Part shown: positions 6,026 to 14,000 of the stretch, piece after piece
Position numbering within the stretch: the first letter of the stretch is position 1
Layout: every line of letters starts with the position of its first letter
DNA from: Acidobacteria bacterium AH-259-L09
GTDB taxonomy: Bacteria; Acidobacteriota; UBA6911; RPQK01
Assembly: GCA_027717875.1 (NCBI GenBank)
Contig: JALLOL010000029.1
Location: 1 to 15,831, forward strand
Length of the DNA: 15,831 nucleotides
Reading direction: 5' to 3'
Program-made: the position numbers and the translations under genes
Notes under the pieces: generated by a model
Told to the model about the DNA's origin: nothing
The model's input: only the letters and a program-made list of their open reading frames with translations
Database searches by the model: none

Positions 6026-6445
6026 ATGCGATTCGATGGAAAGGTATACAAGGCTGGACGTTTCTGGCTTGCGGAGGTGCCGATCCTAGAGGCGATGACT
6101 CAGGGTCGCACTCGAAAGGAAGCCTTGGAGATGGTAGTGGACTGGTTCGAAACGATGGTGGACCGCCCAGGTTTTTCGGTGACCGTCCATCCCGGGAAAG
6201 AAGGAGAGTTCGAGGTCAGTTCGACCGATATTAGGACCATGGTGAGTTTGCTTTTGCAGAGACGGCGTCAGCTGAGTGGCCTCTCACTGGCCGAGGCGGC
6301 CGAGCGTCTGGGAGCCAAATCGCGCCACGCCTATGCTCGCTACGAGCGGGGTGAATCACTTCCCACCATAGAAAAACTCGACCAACTCCTCAGGGCGGTT
6401 TCTCGTGACCGAGACTTTGTGTTGGGTCAGAGCTCAGCGAGGTGA
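6026..6445 (+). CDS. hicB: HicB-family antitoxin with C-terminal helix-turn-helix (139 aa)
   Basis: ATG 6026 lies two bases after the hicA stop. The N-terminal part (about 1-68) follows the HicB partial RNase H-like fold, with VYKAGRFWLAEVPILEAMTQGRTRKEALEM matching the family in pattern: a strand carrying the W/V/P residues, then the TQG.T..EAL helix. Residues about 70-125 form an XRE-type helix-turn-helix (LSLAEAAERLGA, YARYERGESLPT). The antitoxin would bind HicA and autorepress through the HTH. The inverted repeat at 5825-5844 is the obvious target. Both genes look intact. Confidence 0.92.
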   Translation: MRFDGKVYKAGRFWLAEVPILEAMTQGRTRKEALEMVVDWFETMVDRPGFSVTVHPGKEGEFEVSSTDIRTMVSLLLQRRRQLSGLSLAEAAERLGAKSRHAYARYERGESLPTIEKLDQLLRAVSRDRDFVLGQSSAR

Positions 6446-6504
6446 CTATGCCGTAAGGGGAAGTTTCTTGGCGGTCAACGAAGTAGATCCCCTCGGCCGT
6501 GACA

Positions 6505-6520
6505 TCCCCGACTGCGGGGA
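6505..6520 (+). other. Hairpin downstream of hicB
   Basis: TCCCCG (6505-6510) and CGGGGA (6515-6520) form a perfect 6-bp stem with an ACTG loop, 60 bases after the hicB stop. No T-run follows, so an intrinsic terminator is doubtful. GGGGA near 6455 could pair with the same or another TCCCC, giving an alternative fold. Confidence 0.3.
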
Positions 6521-6558
6521 ATTGGAAAGCAGGCCTGGAAGAGTGTTATAAGCAAGGC

Positions 6559-6599
6559 GTGTCTAAATAGTGTGCAAAGATTGAATACATGTTAGGCAC
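6559..6599 (+). repeat. 41-bp imperfect inverted repeat containing GTTAGGC (second attC-like site)
   Basis: GTGTCTAA (6559-6566) pairs with TTAGGCAC (6592-6599) with one G-T. After a three-base mismatch, GTGT pairs with ATAC (one G-T), then CAA with TTG, with an AGA loop. GTTAGGC is at 6591-6597, preceded at the other end by GTCTAAA (6561-6567), one mismatch from RYYYAAC. This paired-unpaired-paired order resembles a folded attC, but 41 bp is shorter than typical sites. It lies 11 bases before the next gene's ATG. Confidence 0.35.
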
Positions 6600-6610
6600 C
6601 TGGAGATCGA

Positions 6611-6727
6611 ATGTCACGACATATACCGGAGTCAGATTGGAAGGTCTTTCGGGAACTTCGAGCCAAGGCTCTGGAGCGATTTTGTGAGCGCGTGTTGAGC
6701 GATATCAGCCGGTTAAGAAAGCCATGA
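6611..6727 (+). CDS. Very small conserved-looking protein (38 aa)
   Basis: ATG 6611 follows GGAG five bases upstream. The frame ends at TGA 6725-6727, overlapping the next gene's ATG as ATGA. The peptide begins MSRHIPESDWKVFRELRAKA and continues with a helical LERFCERVL segment. From memory, this opening matches a family of small proteins that are usually longer and start with (I)(S/P)E.DW..FR.LR..AL.RFCERVL, so this may be a shortened member. Function is unknown. The tight overlap says it is translated with the 107-aa gene. Confidence 0.6.
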   Translation: MSRHIPESDWKVFRELRAKALERFCERVLSDISRLRKP

Positions 6728-7047
6728 AGATCGATATCGAGAAGCTGAGCGAAGCGGAGTTGGTCGACCTCAACAACCGGATCGTGGAGCGCTTGAGATT
6801 CCTTGCCCAGATGCGTACACACTCCGAAATGCTGCAGTTCAGCATCGGCGACCGGGTCACATTCACGGCGGAAGGAGCTCGGTCCGTTTCTGGAATACTC
6901 ACTCGCTACAATCGAAAGACGGTGACTGTGATTGCTGACGATGGACAGCGGTGGAACGTATCACCAGGATTGTTGAGCAAGGCAGAGACCGCTGAGACAC
7001 GGAGAGTCGGAACGGGGAAGGTGATACATCTTAAGAAGAAGAAATGA
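6724..7047 (+). CDS. Conserved small protein with SH3/KOW-like core (107 aa)
   Basis: ATG 6724 overlaps the preceding stop by four bases, indicating translational coupling. Residues 1-35 are a helical segment (LSEAELVDLNNRIVERLRFL). Residues about 38-85 form a small beta-rich domain: IGDRVTF, SGILTRYNRKTVTVI and DGQRWNVSP. This is the strand pattern of KOW/SH3-like barrels that bind nucleic acid or protein. The tail is lysine-rich (HLKKKK). No signal peptide or membrane segment is present. A nucleic-acid-associated role fits the barrel and basic tail but is inference. It converges on the sulfatase gene, with a 68-base gap. Confidence 0.75.
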   Translation: MKIDIEKLSEAELVDLNNRIVERLRFLAQMRTHSEMLQFSIGDRVTFTAEGARSVSGILTRYNRKTVTVIADDGQRWNVSPGLLSKAETAETRRVGTGKVIHLKKKK

Positions 7048-7115
7048 CCCGTGCAGTGCAAGCGGCTGCAGCTGACGATGCCAAGTTCGGGCTCGCCGAG
7101 TTTAGGCGAATACTG

Positions 7116-8651
7116 TCATCGGCTGCGACCGCTTTCTTCGTAACTCCTCAGCAGCCCGCGGAGGCGCTCCACGATTTCGGGGCGTTCGTCGTACAGGTTG
7201 GTCTGCTCCCGTGGGTCTTCCTTGAGGTTGTAGAGCTGTCCGGGCCGATCAGGGCTCGGCGGTTTGTCACTCGGCCGCACCCAGCCACCGGAGCCATCCG
7301 TGCCGAGGATAAGTTTCCACGGACCTTGGCGGATAGCGAAAGAGCCGTTCTCGGAGTGCGAGACGATCGCCTCACGGATCGGTCCCTCGTAGTCTTTCCC
7401 GAGTAGGGCCGGTGAGATGTCGTAGCTGTCGGGGCCGGCGGCTTCGGGCAGCCCCTCCCCGAGGATCGCCGCGACCGTCGCCATCAAGTCGTTGAGTTCG
7501 ATGGGCTCGTCACATACCGTGCCAGCTTCGATGTGCCCCGGCCAGCGAGCGATGAAGGGAACGCGATGGCCGCCTTCCCAGATGTGCGACTTGTAGCCCC
7601 GCAGGTCACCGGCTGACTCGTGACCATTGGAACCGATGCGAGGTCCGTTGTCACTCGTTACGATTAAGAGTGTGTTCTCGGCCACGCCCATGCGGTCGAG
7701 GGCTCGGTGGATTTCGCCGACTGCCCAGTCCACCACCACGACCATGTCGCCGCGGTCGCCGCCCCCACTGACGCCCTGCGCAAAGGTTGGCGGGAGCCAG
7801 GGCGCATGGGGCGATGACAAAGCCAAATAGACGAAGAAAGGTCGGTCAGGATCCTCGGCCAGACTCTCCTCCATAAACTGGATCGACTTCTCGGTGAACT
7901 CCAGATCCACCGTCTCCAGCGAGAATGCCGGCGCGATCCACGCCGGCCGCGGCTTATGGTCGGCGTCAACATCCGGGTCGACGAAGATGGGGCGGTCGGG
8001 CAACCTTGTGGGGCGGTTGTTTTCGATGTAGCAGAACGGCCCGTCAATCGTGGAGCAAGCGGCGGTGAAGTACGCATAGTCGAAGCCCAGATCTGTCGGT
8101 CCACCGTGAATCGGCTGGGTAAAGTCGACGTTCATGCCTTCTTTCGGGTTGCCGTCCTGCCATGAGCCCCGCCAGTATTCAGCAGCATTCTCAGCTGTGC
8201 CGATGAGCCCGTTCGCCCGGACCCAGCCTAGGCCCAAGTGCCACTTGCCGATCATCGCGGTGGTGTAATCATGTTCCTTCAAAAAAGTGGCGACCGTGTG
8301 CCGGCCGGGCTCGATCAGGGGTGGAGTGTAGCCGCCAACGACTCCTCGCTTCAGCCAGGTCCTCCAGGAGTAGCGACCGGTCAAGATGCCGTAACGGGTC
8401 GGCGAGCAGACCGCTGACGGAGAATGTGCGTCGGTGAAGCGAATCCCTTCTCGGGCCAGCTCGTCCATGTTTGGAGTCGGGATCTTGGACTCGGAGTTGT
8501 ACACACCGACGTCCCCGTAGCCCATGTCGTCGGCAAGGATGTAGACGATGTGTGGTCTCGGAGCAGCCGCCCTCTCCACGTCGTTCGGTGACTCGCCCGT
8601 GCGGGCACACCCGGCCGCGACCAAACATGCAAACCAGAGCCATCGACTCAA
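7116..8651 (-). CDS. Sulfatase lipoprotein, formylglycine-dependent (511 aa)
   Basis: The product has a lipoprotein signal with lipobox VAAGC (Cys15) and then a sulfatase core. Visible motifs are the first metal pair DD (41-42, in HIVYILADDMGYGD), the formylglycine motif CSPTR (Cys82) in SAVCSPTRYGILTGR, GKWHLG (Lys136, His138), SPHAPW (His282), SDNGP (Asp334, Asn335) and a Lys354 region. All catalytic positions of the arylsulfatase A-like S1 class appear present. The enzyme would remove sulfate esters, probably from sulfated glycans, after Cys82 is oxidised by a maturation enzyme not in this window. The start is TTG, chosen because GGAGGT lies four bases upstream and the lipobox is correctly placed. 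By eye the gene is more GC-rich than its neighbours, which suggests transfer or a different history. Substrate unknown. Confidence 0.93.
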   Translation of the reverse strand: MSRWLWFACLVAAGCARTGESPNDVERAAAPRPHIVYILADDMGYGDVGVYNSESKIPTPNMDELAREGIRFTDAHSPSAVCSPTRYGILTGRYSWRTWLKRGVVGGYTPPLIEPGRHTVATFLKEHDYTTAMIGKWHLGLGWVRANGLIGTAENAAEYWRGSWQDGNPKEGMNVDFTQPIHGGPTDLGFDYAYFTAACSTIDGPFCYIENNRPTRLPDRPIFVDPDVDADHKPRPAWIAPAFSLETVDLEFTEKSIQFMEESLAEDPDRPFFVYLALSSPHAPWLPPTFAQGVSGGGDRGDMVVVVDWAVGEIHRALDRMGVAENTLLIVTSDNGPRIGSNGHESAGDLRGYKSHIWEGGHRVPFIARWPGHIEAGTVCDEPIELNDLMATVAAILGEGLPEAAGPDSYDISPALLGKDYEGPIREAIVSHSENGSFAIRQGPWKLILGTDGSGGWVRPSDKPPSPDRPGQLYNLKEDPREQTNLYDERPEIVERLRGLLRSYEESGRSR

Positions 8652-8701
8652 CTCGACCTCCTACGTGAACGCTTATTCTATCGTGGTTGGTTGCGAGTGT
8701 C

Positions 8702-8719
8702 CCAGCGCGGTTGCGCTGG
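8702..8719 (-). terminator. Hairpin between HAD gene and sulfatase gene, possible terminator
   Basis: CCAGCGC (8702-8708) and GCGCTGG (8713-8719) form a perfect 7-bp GC-rich stem with a four-base loop, about 40 bases after the HAD stop. There is no T-run on the minus strand, so termination is uncertain. It may separate the sulfatase from the operon upstream. Confidence 0.3.
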
Positions 8720-8757
8720 TGTTGAACAAGCCATTCCCCAATCCGGAAGTCAGCGTT

Positions 8758-9381
8758 TCAGCCCAGGACCCCCAGATTCTCCAAGTCGCTCCGCAGCTCT
8801 TTTTCGCCGACGAAAAGGATTCCCTGGATCCCCATTTTCTCCGCAGCCTGAACGTTTTCGATCCGATCATCAACCAACAACACTTCAGAGGGGGAACGCC
8901 CTACCTTATCCAAGGCTGCGCTGAAGATCTGTGGAGCCGGCTTAAGACTGCCCACCTGGTAGGAGAGAACATAATCGTCAAACTCGCGAATCAGAGGGTA
9001 CGCTTGTATAAGACAGTCGAAGTGGATCTCGTTAGTGTTGGAAAGCGCTATTAACTGATGGCTCTGCTTGAGCTGACGGAAAAGCTCGGGTGAAAGCAGC
9101 CCTTCGGAACCCTTTCCGTCAAAAACAAAAATGCTTCCCCAGATCTTCTTGAAGTTCCGCAGTGGAATGTCTATTTCCAGTAAATCCGACATCCCCTGAA
9201 AAAACTCCTCCGTCGTGAGATGCCCAGTTTCGTAGCGAGGGATATCGGCGTGACCCTTTAAGCGTGTCTGCATTTCCTCCAAGGAAAGGTCGTTCAATCT
9301 CGCAATCGCTGCCAGTGCAGTTTCGTAGTTGAAATCGACGAGAACTTTACCGATATCGATAAAAAGGGTCCTTATCTTCAC
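8758..9381 (-). CDS. HAD-superfamily phosphatase, YihX-like (207 aa)
   Basis: HAD motifs appear in order: motif I FIDIGKVLVDF (nucleophile Asp9), motif II ALSNTN (Ser114), motif III GSLKPAP (Lys147) and motif IV LLVDD (Asp171-Asp172), with a helical cap at about 18-90. The second Asp of the usual DxD is Gly11, as in the YihX-like group (DxGN/K), whose E. coli member dephosphorylates glucose-1-phosphate. The substrate here is not known. The start is GTG 9381, and its GTGA overlaps the cstA-family stop by four bases, so the two genes are translationally coupled. This position argues for a role tied to the transporter, perhaps on a sugar or organic phosphate. It is the last gene of the tight part of the operon. 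Confidence 0.88.
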   Translation of the reverse strand: MKIRTLFIDIGKVLVDFNYETALAAIARLNDLSLEEMQTRLKGHADIPRYETGHLTTEEFFQGMSDLLEIDIPLRNFKKIWGSIFVFDGKGSEGLLSPELFRQLKQSHQLIALSNTNEIHFDCLIQAYPLIREFDDYVLSYQVGSLKPAPQIFSAALDKVGRSPSEVLLVDDRIENVQAAEKMGIQGILFVGEKELRSDLENLGVLG

Positions 9382-11051
9382 TGGGCAGCCTTGCTGAGAT
9401 CGGCCACCTTCTCACCTTTGAAAATGCGCAAGGTTGCTTCCCAAGCCAGCCAGACCGAGAGCAGGAAGATACTTATTCCCAGGACCAATAGGAGATGCGC
9501 GCCGCTGTTCCAAAAGTCTCGCATTTTGATGGCCATCGCCGTGAGTGTGGTGATCAACATGAAACCCATGGGTACGCCTGTGTACCAGTAGGGACGGCGC
9601 CGGTGCATCAGATAGAGGGTCACCGTCAAAAGCGTAAAGCCACCCAGGATCTGATTGGTAGTGCCGAACAGCTGCCACAATGCCAGGCCCGCCGGCTGTC
9701 CCTCTATCTTATAGAAGGCGACAAAGCCGATGACGATGACCGCCAGCAGAGAAGCAACGTAACGATTGGAAAGAAGGGGGAATCTCACAGTTTCACTGAT
9801 TTCTGAGATGTTGAAGCGTAACAGTCGTGTGCCCGAGTCCAGTGTGGTTAAGGCGAAAGAGATGGCGACCAGGGCCACAAACGCCTTAGCCACGTCCAGC
9901 GAGATCCCAAGCTGACTCAAGAAAAGTGCCGATCCGTCAATAAAGGCCTGCATGTTCGGTCCCAGGCCCGAGGCCAAGTCCCAAGAGTTGTAATGGCTCA
10001 TCCACAGGTCTCGGGTCAGAAAGCCGGCCGTACAGGCCAAAACAGAAACCAAACCCAGCAATGACTCGCCAATCATCCCGCCATAGCCAATGAAGGGAGC
10101 ATCGGTTTCTTTGTTAATCTGTTTTGCCGTGGTGCCCGAAGAGACCAAACCATGGAAACCGGAGATGGCTCCACAGGCGATGACGATGAACACAAAGGGG
10201 AAAAGAGGCGGTGCGCCCTCCGGGTGGGCTTGCACTGCAGGGGCCGCAAACTCGGGCTGTAAAACAAAGAATCCTGCATAAATAGACGCCAATCCCAGAT
10301 ACAGTAAAAGCGAATTGATGTAATCTCGGGGCTGAAGCAAGAGCCAAACCGGAAGTACTGAAGCCAAGAAGGCGTACCCGAGAAGCAGCAGGCTCCATTG
10401 CCCACGCGTCAGGTCAATGATGGGCAGTCGAATCCCCAACCACACACTGAACAGCGTGATGGCAAAGACCACCAGCGTGATTCGCCAAATTGAGGCGTTT
10501 TTCCTGTAAACCAGCCAGCCGACCACCACGGCCAGCGCTATCAGGGTCGTACACGGGTAGACGGCTTCCGGACTGTAGGCGGTGGTGAGAAGGGTAGCGG
10601 TAACGTGGACAAAAACGCCCATTGCCAGCGCAATTAAGAAGAAAATTATGATGTGGAAGAGAGTTTTGGCCCGGCTGCCAATAATTTCTTCAGCAACTTT
10701 ACCCACAGACTTTCCGCGGGCCCGCATGGAGATGACGAGAGCCCCGAAATCATGAACAGCTCCGATGAAAAGTGTTCCAAACACCACCCACAGCATGGCG
10801 GGCACCCAGCCCCAAATCACGGCAATGGCGGGTCCCAGCATGGGGGAGAGCCCGGTAATGGACGCATAATGGTGTCCAAAGAGAATGTACTTGTTCGTCG
10901 GGACGTAATCGATGTCATCCTGGAGTTGATGAGCGGGAGTGGACGCTTGGGGATCCAATTGGAAAATGCGACGCCCCAGGTGTTTGGCATAAAGATGGTA
11001 ACCGGCCAAATAGAGGACAAAGCAGGTCAGAGTTGCCAAGATTGTAGTCAC
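9378..11051 (-). CDS. cstA: CstA/BtsT-family carbon-starvation transporter (557 aa)
   Basis: A polytopic membrane protein with many hydrophobic segments, the first at about residues 3-20. It contains the CstA core motifs GHHYASITGLSPMLGPA (59-75), AVHDFGALVISMR (98-110) and SGFHGLVSSGTTAKQ, followed by KETDAPFIGYGGM. At 557 aa it belongs to the shorter CstA forms; the E. coli proteins exceed 700. E. coli relatives carry peptides (CstA) or pyruvate with protons (BtsT). The substrate here cannot be read from sequence. The start is GTG 11051, preceded by AAGGAGAA. It lies four bases after the stop of the TPR/VCBS gene, so its ribosome site is inside that gene's end. The downstream HAD gene overlaps its stop. 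Confidence 0.92.
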   Translation of the reverse strand: MTTILATLTCFVLYLAGYHLYAKHLGRRIFQLDPQASTPAHQLQDDIDYVPTNKYILFGHHYASITGLSPMLGPAIAVIWGWVPAMLWVVFGTLFIGAVHDFGALVISMRARGKSVGKVAEEIIGSRAKTLFHIIIFFLIALAMGVFVHVTATLLTTAYSPEAVYPCTTLIALAVVVGWLVYRKNASIWRITLVVFAITLFSVWLGIRLPIIDLTRGQWSLLLLGYAFLASVLPVWLLLQPRDYINSLLLYLGLASIYAGFFVLQPEFAAPAVQAHPEGAPPLFPFVFIVIACGAISGFHGLVSSGTTAKQINKETDAPFIGYGGMIGESLLGLVSVLACTAGFLTRDLWMSHYNSWDLASGLGPNMQAFIDGSALFLSQLGISLDVAKAFVALVAISFALTTLDSGTRLLRFNISEISETVRFPLLSNRYVASLLAVIVIGFVAFYKIEGQPAGLALWQLFGTTNQILGGFTLLTVTLYLMHRRRPYWYTGVPMGFMLITTLTAMAIKMRDFWNSGAHLLLVLGISIFLLSVWLAWEATLRIFKGEKVADLSKAAQ

Positions 11052-11055
11052 AAGC

Positions 11056-14000
11056 CTATTCTCCTTTGATCGTCGGGATCCACCGTTCTTCTATACGCGT
11101 GTTCCATTGTCGGAGATACTGGCGATGGACCTCATCGTCAGGATACTGCTCACCAGTCACATAAGGATAGGCGGACATTCCATGAAAAGGGAGTGGGCCG
11201 ATGTAATCGGGGTTGGCCGAGTTGATATCCATATCCTTGCCGAAGCCGTCTACATAAATCAGGTAATCTCGGACCCATCCCCGCGGCAGGTGCGGCAGGG
11301 ACTTCACGTCGAAAAATGCCTCGATTTCATCTCCCGAGCGTGTGATAACGAACAGATCATCACGTCTCATCAACAGAGGCAGCACCTCGCCATAACGTGT
11401 ATAACCTCCGATATGGACCTTCCACTGAGCGGCTGAAGAGATATGGCCATAGTCGTAAATTTTAGGTGTGCGACCGTCCGGGCTGGCGAACTCAGGAAAT
11501 CCTCGAAAATGGAGATCAGCCCACCCAGGACGAAGACGGTAAGTGCGATAGTCGCTTCGAGCCGGTCCCGCTTCAACCAAAATCTGATCCCAATAAATCC
11601 GCATGTTTGTGAGGATGCGCACTTTTCGTGAATCGGACAAGAACTTGCCTGAAAGATCCACTGTCATGGTTTTAGGAAGTCCTGCGGGAAATCCCATGCG
11701 GTCCATCACAGTCAACCATTTGCCTTGCTGATCCTGAACCTGCACATAGGGTGGGATCAACTTGCAGCCCGCTTGAGATGCCGCCAGATTGCTAGTGCTG
11801 TCAGCATAGTCAATCCAGGCGTGCATGAGCAGGATCACTCGATCCGCCGCAATCGGTCCGAGATCCAGTACCATTTCATGCAGCTTTGCGTAACCTTTGA
11901 AAGGCAACTTGCGGAAGAGTTTCGGATAGATCCGATCCTTTTGGGATATTTCAGGGAGGATGTCCTTACCTTCGCCATCTGTGGCACGAATCGGAGGCCG
12001 AGCATTTGAAACGGTGAAGAGCTGGAAGCCCTGATAGGGCGGGCCAGGAAGAAGCTTTTCATCTGGATAGATCTCGTAGCCGGCGGGATGATCGACCGCT
12101 ACCAGTTCAAGTTGATCAAACAGGATGACTTCTTCCAGTTGGTTGTTCAGGGTGATGGCCAGCTTCCCGTTTTTGAGGGCGACTTGGTCGCGCTTCAGCT
12201 TGATATATTCATCAGTGTCGGGATAGTTGTAAATTCCGGGTGCCAGCAGATAGCCGTAAGCGCTGCCTCCCAGGAAATCAGTTTGAAAGCGATAGGTCAT
12301 CCCATCCCACAGGTAAATGAGGGGGCAGCTGGTCCCTTTGCGGTCCAATTCTTGTAGTTCAACCGTTTGATTAATCGGTTGTTCAAGCTCTGATTGTAAA
12401 ACTCCACCGGGCCACAGCAATCTGAGCATGTCGACCCGATCTCGTTTCCCCAATCCAAAGTGGGCTATGGGTGACGACTGGCTCAGGAAACCGCTGCCGG
12501 CGTAGACTTCCATTTTCTGATAGAGGCTCCCGGATTTGATTTCGACCTTGGTCCCAATTCCCGATCTGTTGCTGCTGGTTCCATTTACCCGGACTGCGAT
12601 CCAATTGTTCTGATTACCACCGTCGTTGCGAAGCAGCAAAGGTGAAGAACCGTTGACGTTGACGGCAAAGTCCAGATCGCCGTCCTTATCAAAATCTGCC
12701 ACACTCAACCCACGAACCGGCAGGGATTTGATTCGAGCGAGCCCCGTCTGCTCTGAGACATCGTGAAAATTCCCCTTCTTGTTTTCAAGGAGATAGAAGT
12801 TTCTCAACTCTTCCTGGGACGGATTGTATTGATCAAAAAGCGGCGCTGCCGCCAACAGGATGTCGAGGTCGCCATCGTTATCGAAGTCAAGATAGTGAGC
12901 GCTGTGGGCAGAAGCGAAACTATCAGGGAGAGGCAGCGGCGTGGACTGGTATCTTTCGTTTCCCTGATTGATCAAGAGCAGGCTGCTTCTTGCACTGAAA
13001 GCGGGAAGCAGCAAATCCGTCAACCCATCATGGTTAAAATCACCGGTTCCAACTCCGGCTCCTCCTCCAGATCCGGTAGCTCCGCTCTTGTGGGCAACGT
13101 CAACAAAGGTACCGTCCCGAAGGTTGCTGAATAGCTGATTGGGAGCATCCAGATTGACAAGGTAGAAGTCGATGTCCCGGCTGTTGTTAAAATCCGTACA
13201 GACTGCCCCCAAGGTTTTCAGGGTGTCTCCGCTGAGGCCGGAAGTTTTGGAAACATCGGAAAAGGTCCCGTCCCCGTTGTTGCGGTAAAGCACATTTGGA
13301 GCGCCAGACAGGCCTTTTGGGAACACGGTTTTGCCTTTTGGGATACTATCCGGGTCAACAAAATTGGACACGAAAATATCCAGGTCACCATCGTGATCGT
13401 AGTCCACTTCAACGCCCCCCATCCCCCAGGAAGGATCACCCACTGCAGCCTTGGTTGTCACATCTGTGAAAGTTTCGTCGCGATCGTTCTGGTAAAGGAC
13501 ATTAGGCCCGTAGTTGACGAGGTAAAGATCTGCATAGCTATCATTATTGAGGTCTCCCCACAGGACGGCCATCGTTTTTCCTAAATATTCAATCCCTGCC
13601 TGTGAGGTGGTTTCTCGGAAGGTGCCGTCACCCTGGTTGCGGAATAGTGCCCCTCGTGCACCGGCGTTGGCAACAAAGAGGTCGAGCCACCCATCCCGGT
13701 CATAATCGCCAAAAGCGATGCCTGATCCTAAGTAGGGAACGATGTTATTCTCCAGGTCTGCCTTCGAGTTGATTTGAAGATTGGTTTGAGCAGGACCAGC
13801 GTGCTGGAAAAGAAGGCCCACCGATTCAGCGACTTCCGTGAAAGTCACTTCAATTTGATCCTCAGGCAAGATGTCGTCCAGGCCGGGGAGATATTTGGCA
13901 GGGATATTGTCGATAGCAATGGAGTATTTCCCCTGCTCCAGGTATTGAAGCCCAATGGTAGTAGTCCCGAACAGTCCTTGCAGTCTGCGGAATTCGTTCA

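Noticed and set aside
7044..7406. Plus-strand frame of 120 codons starting in an ATGA overlap with the 107-aa gene
   Set aside because: Most of it is antisense to the sulfatase 3' end, whose motifs are clear. The translated product has no recognisable pattern and looks like a high-GC shadow.
10653..11069. Plus-strand 138-codon frame opposite the 5' end of cstA
   Set aside because: The CstA reading on the minus strand has strong family motifs here; the opposite frame is His/Gly/Asn-rich without structure.
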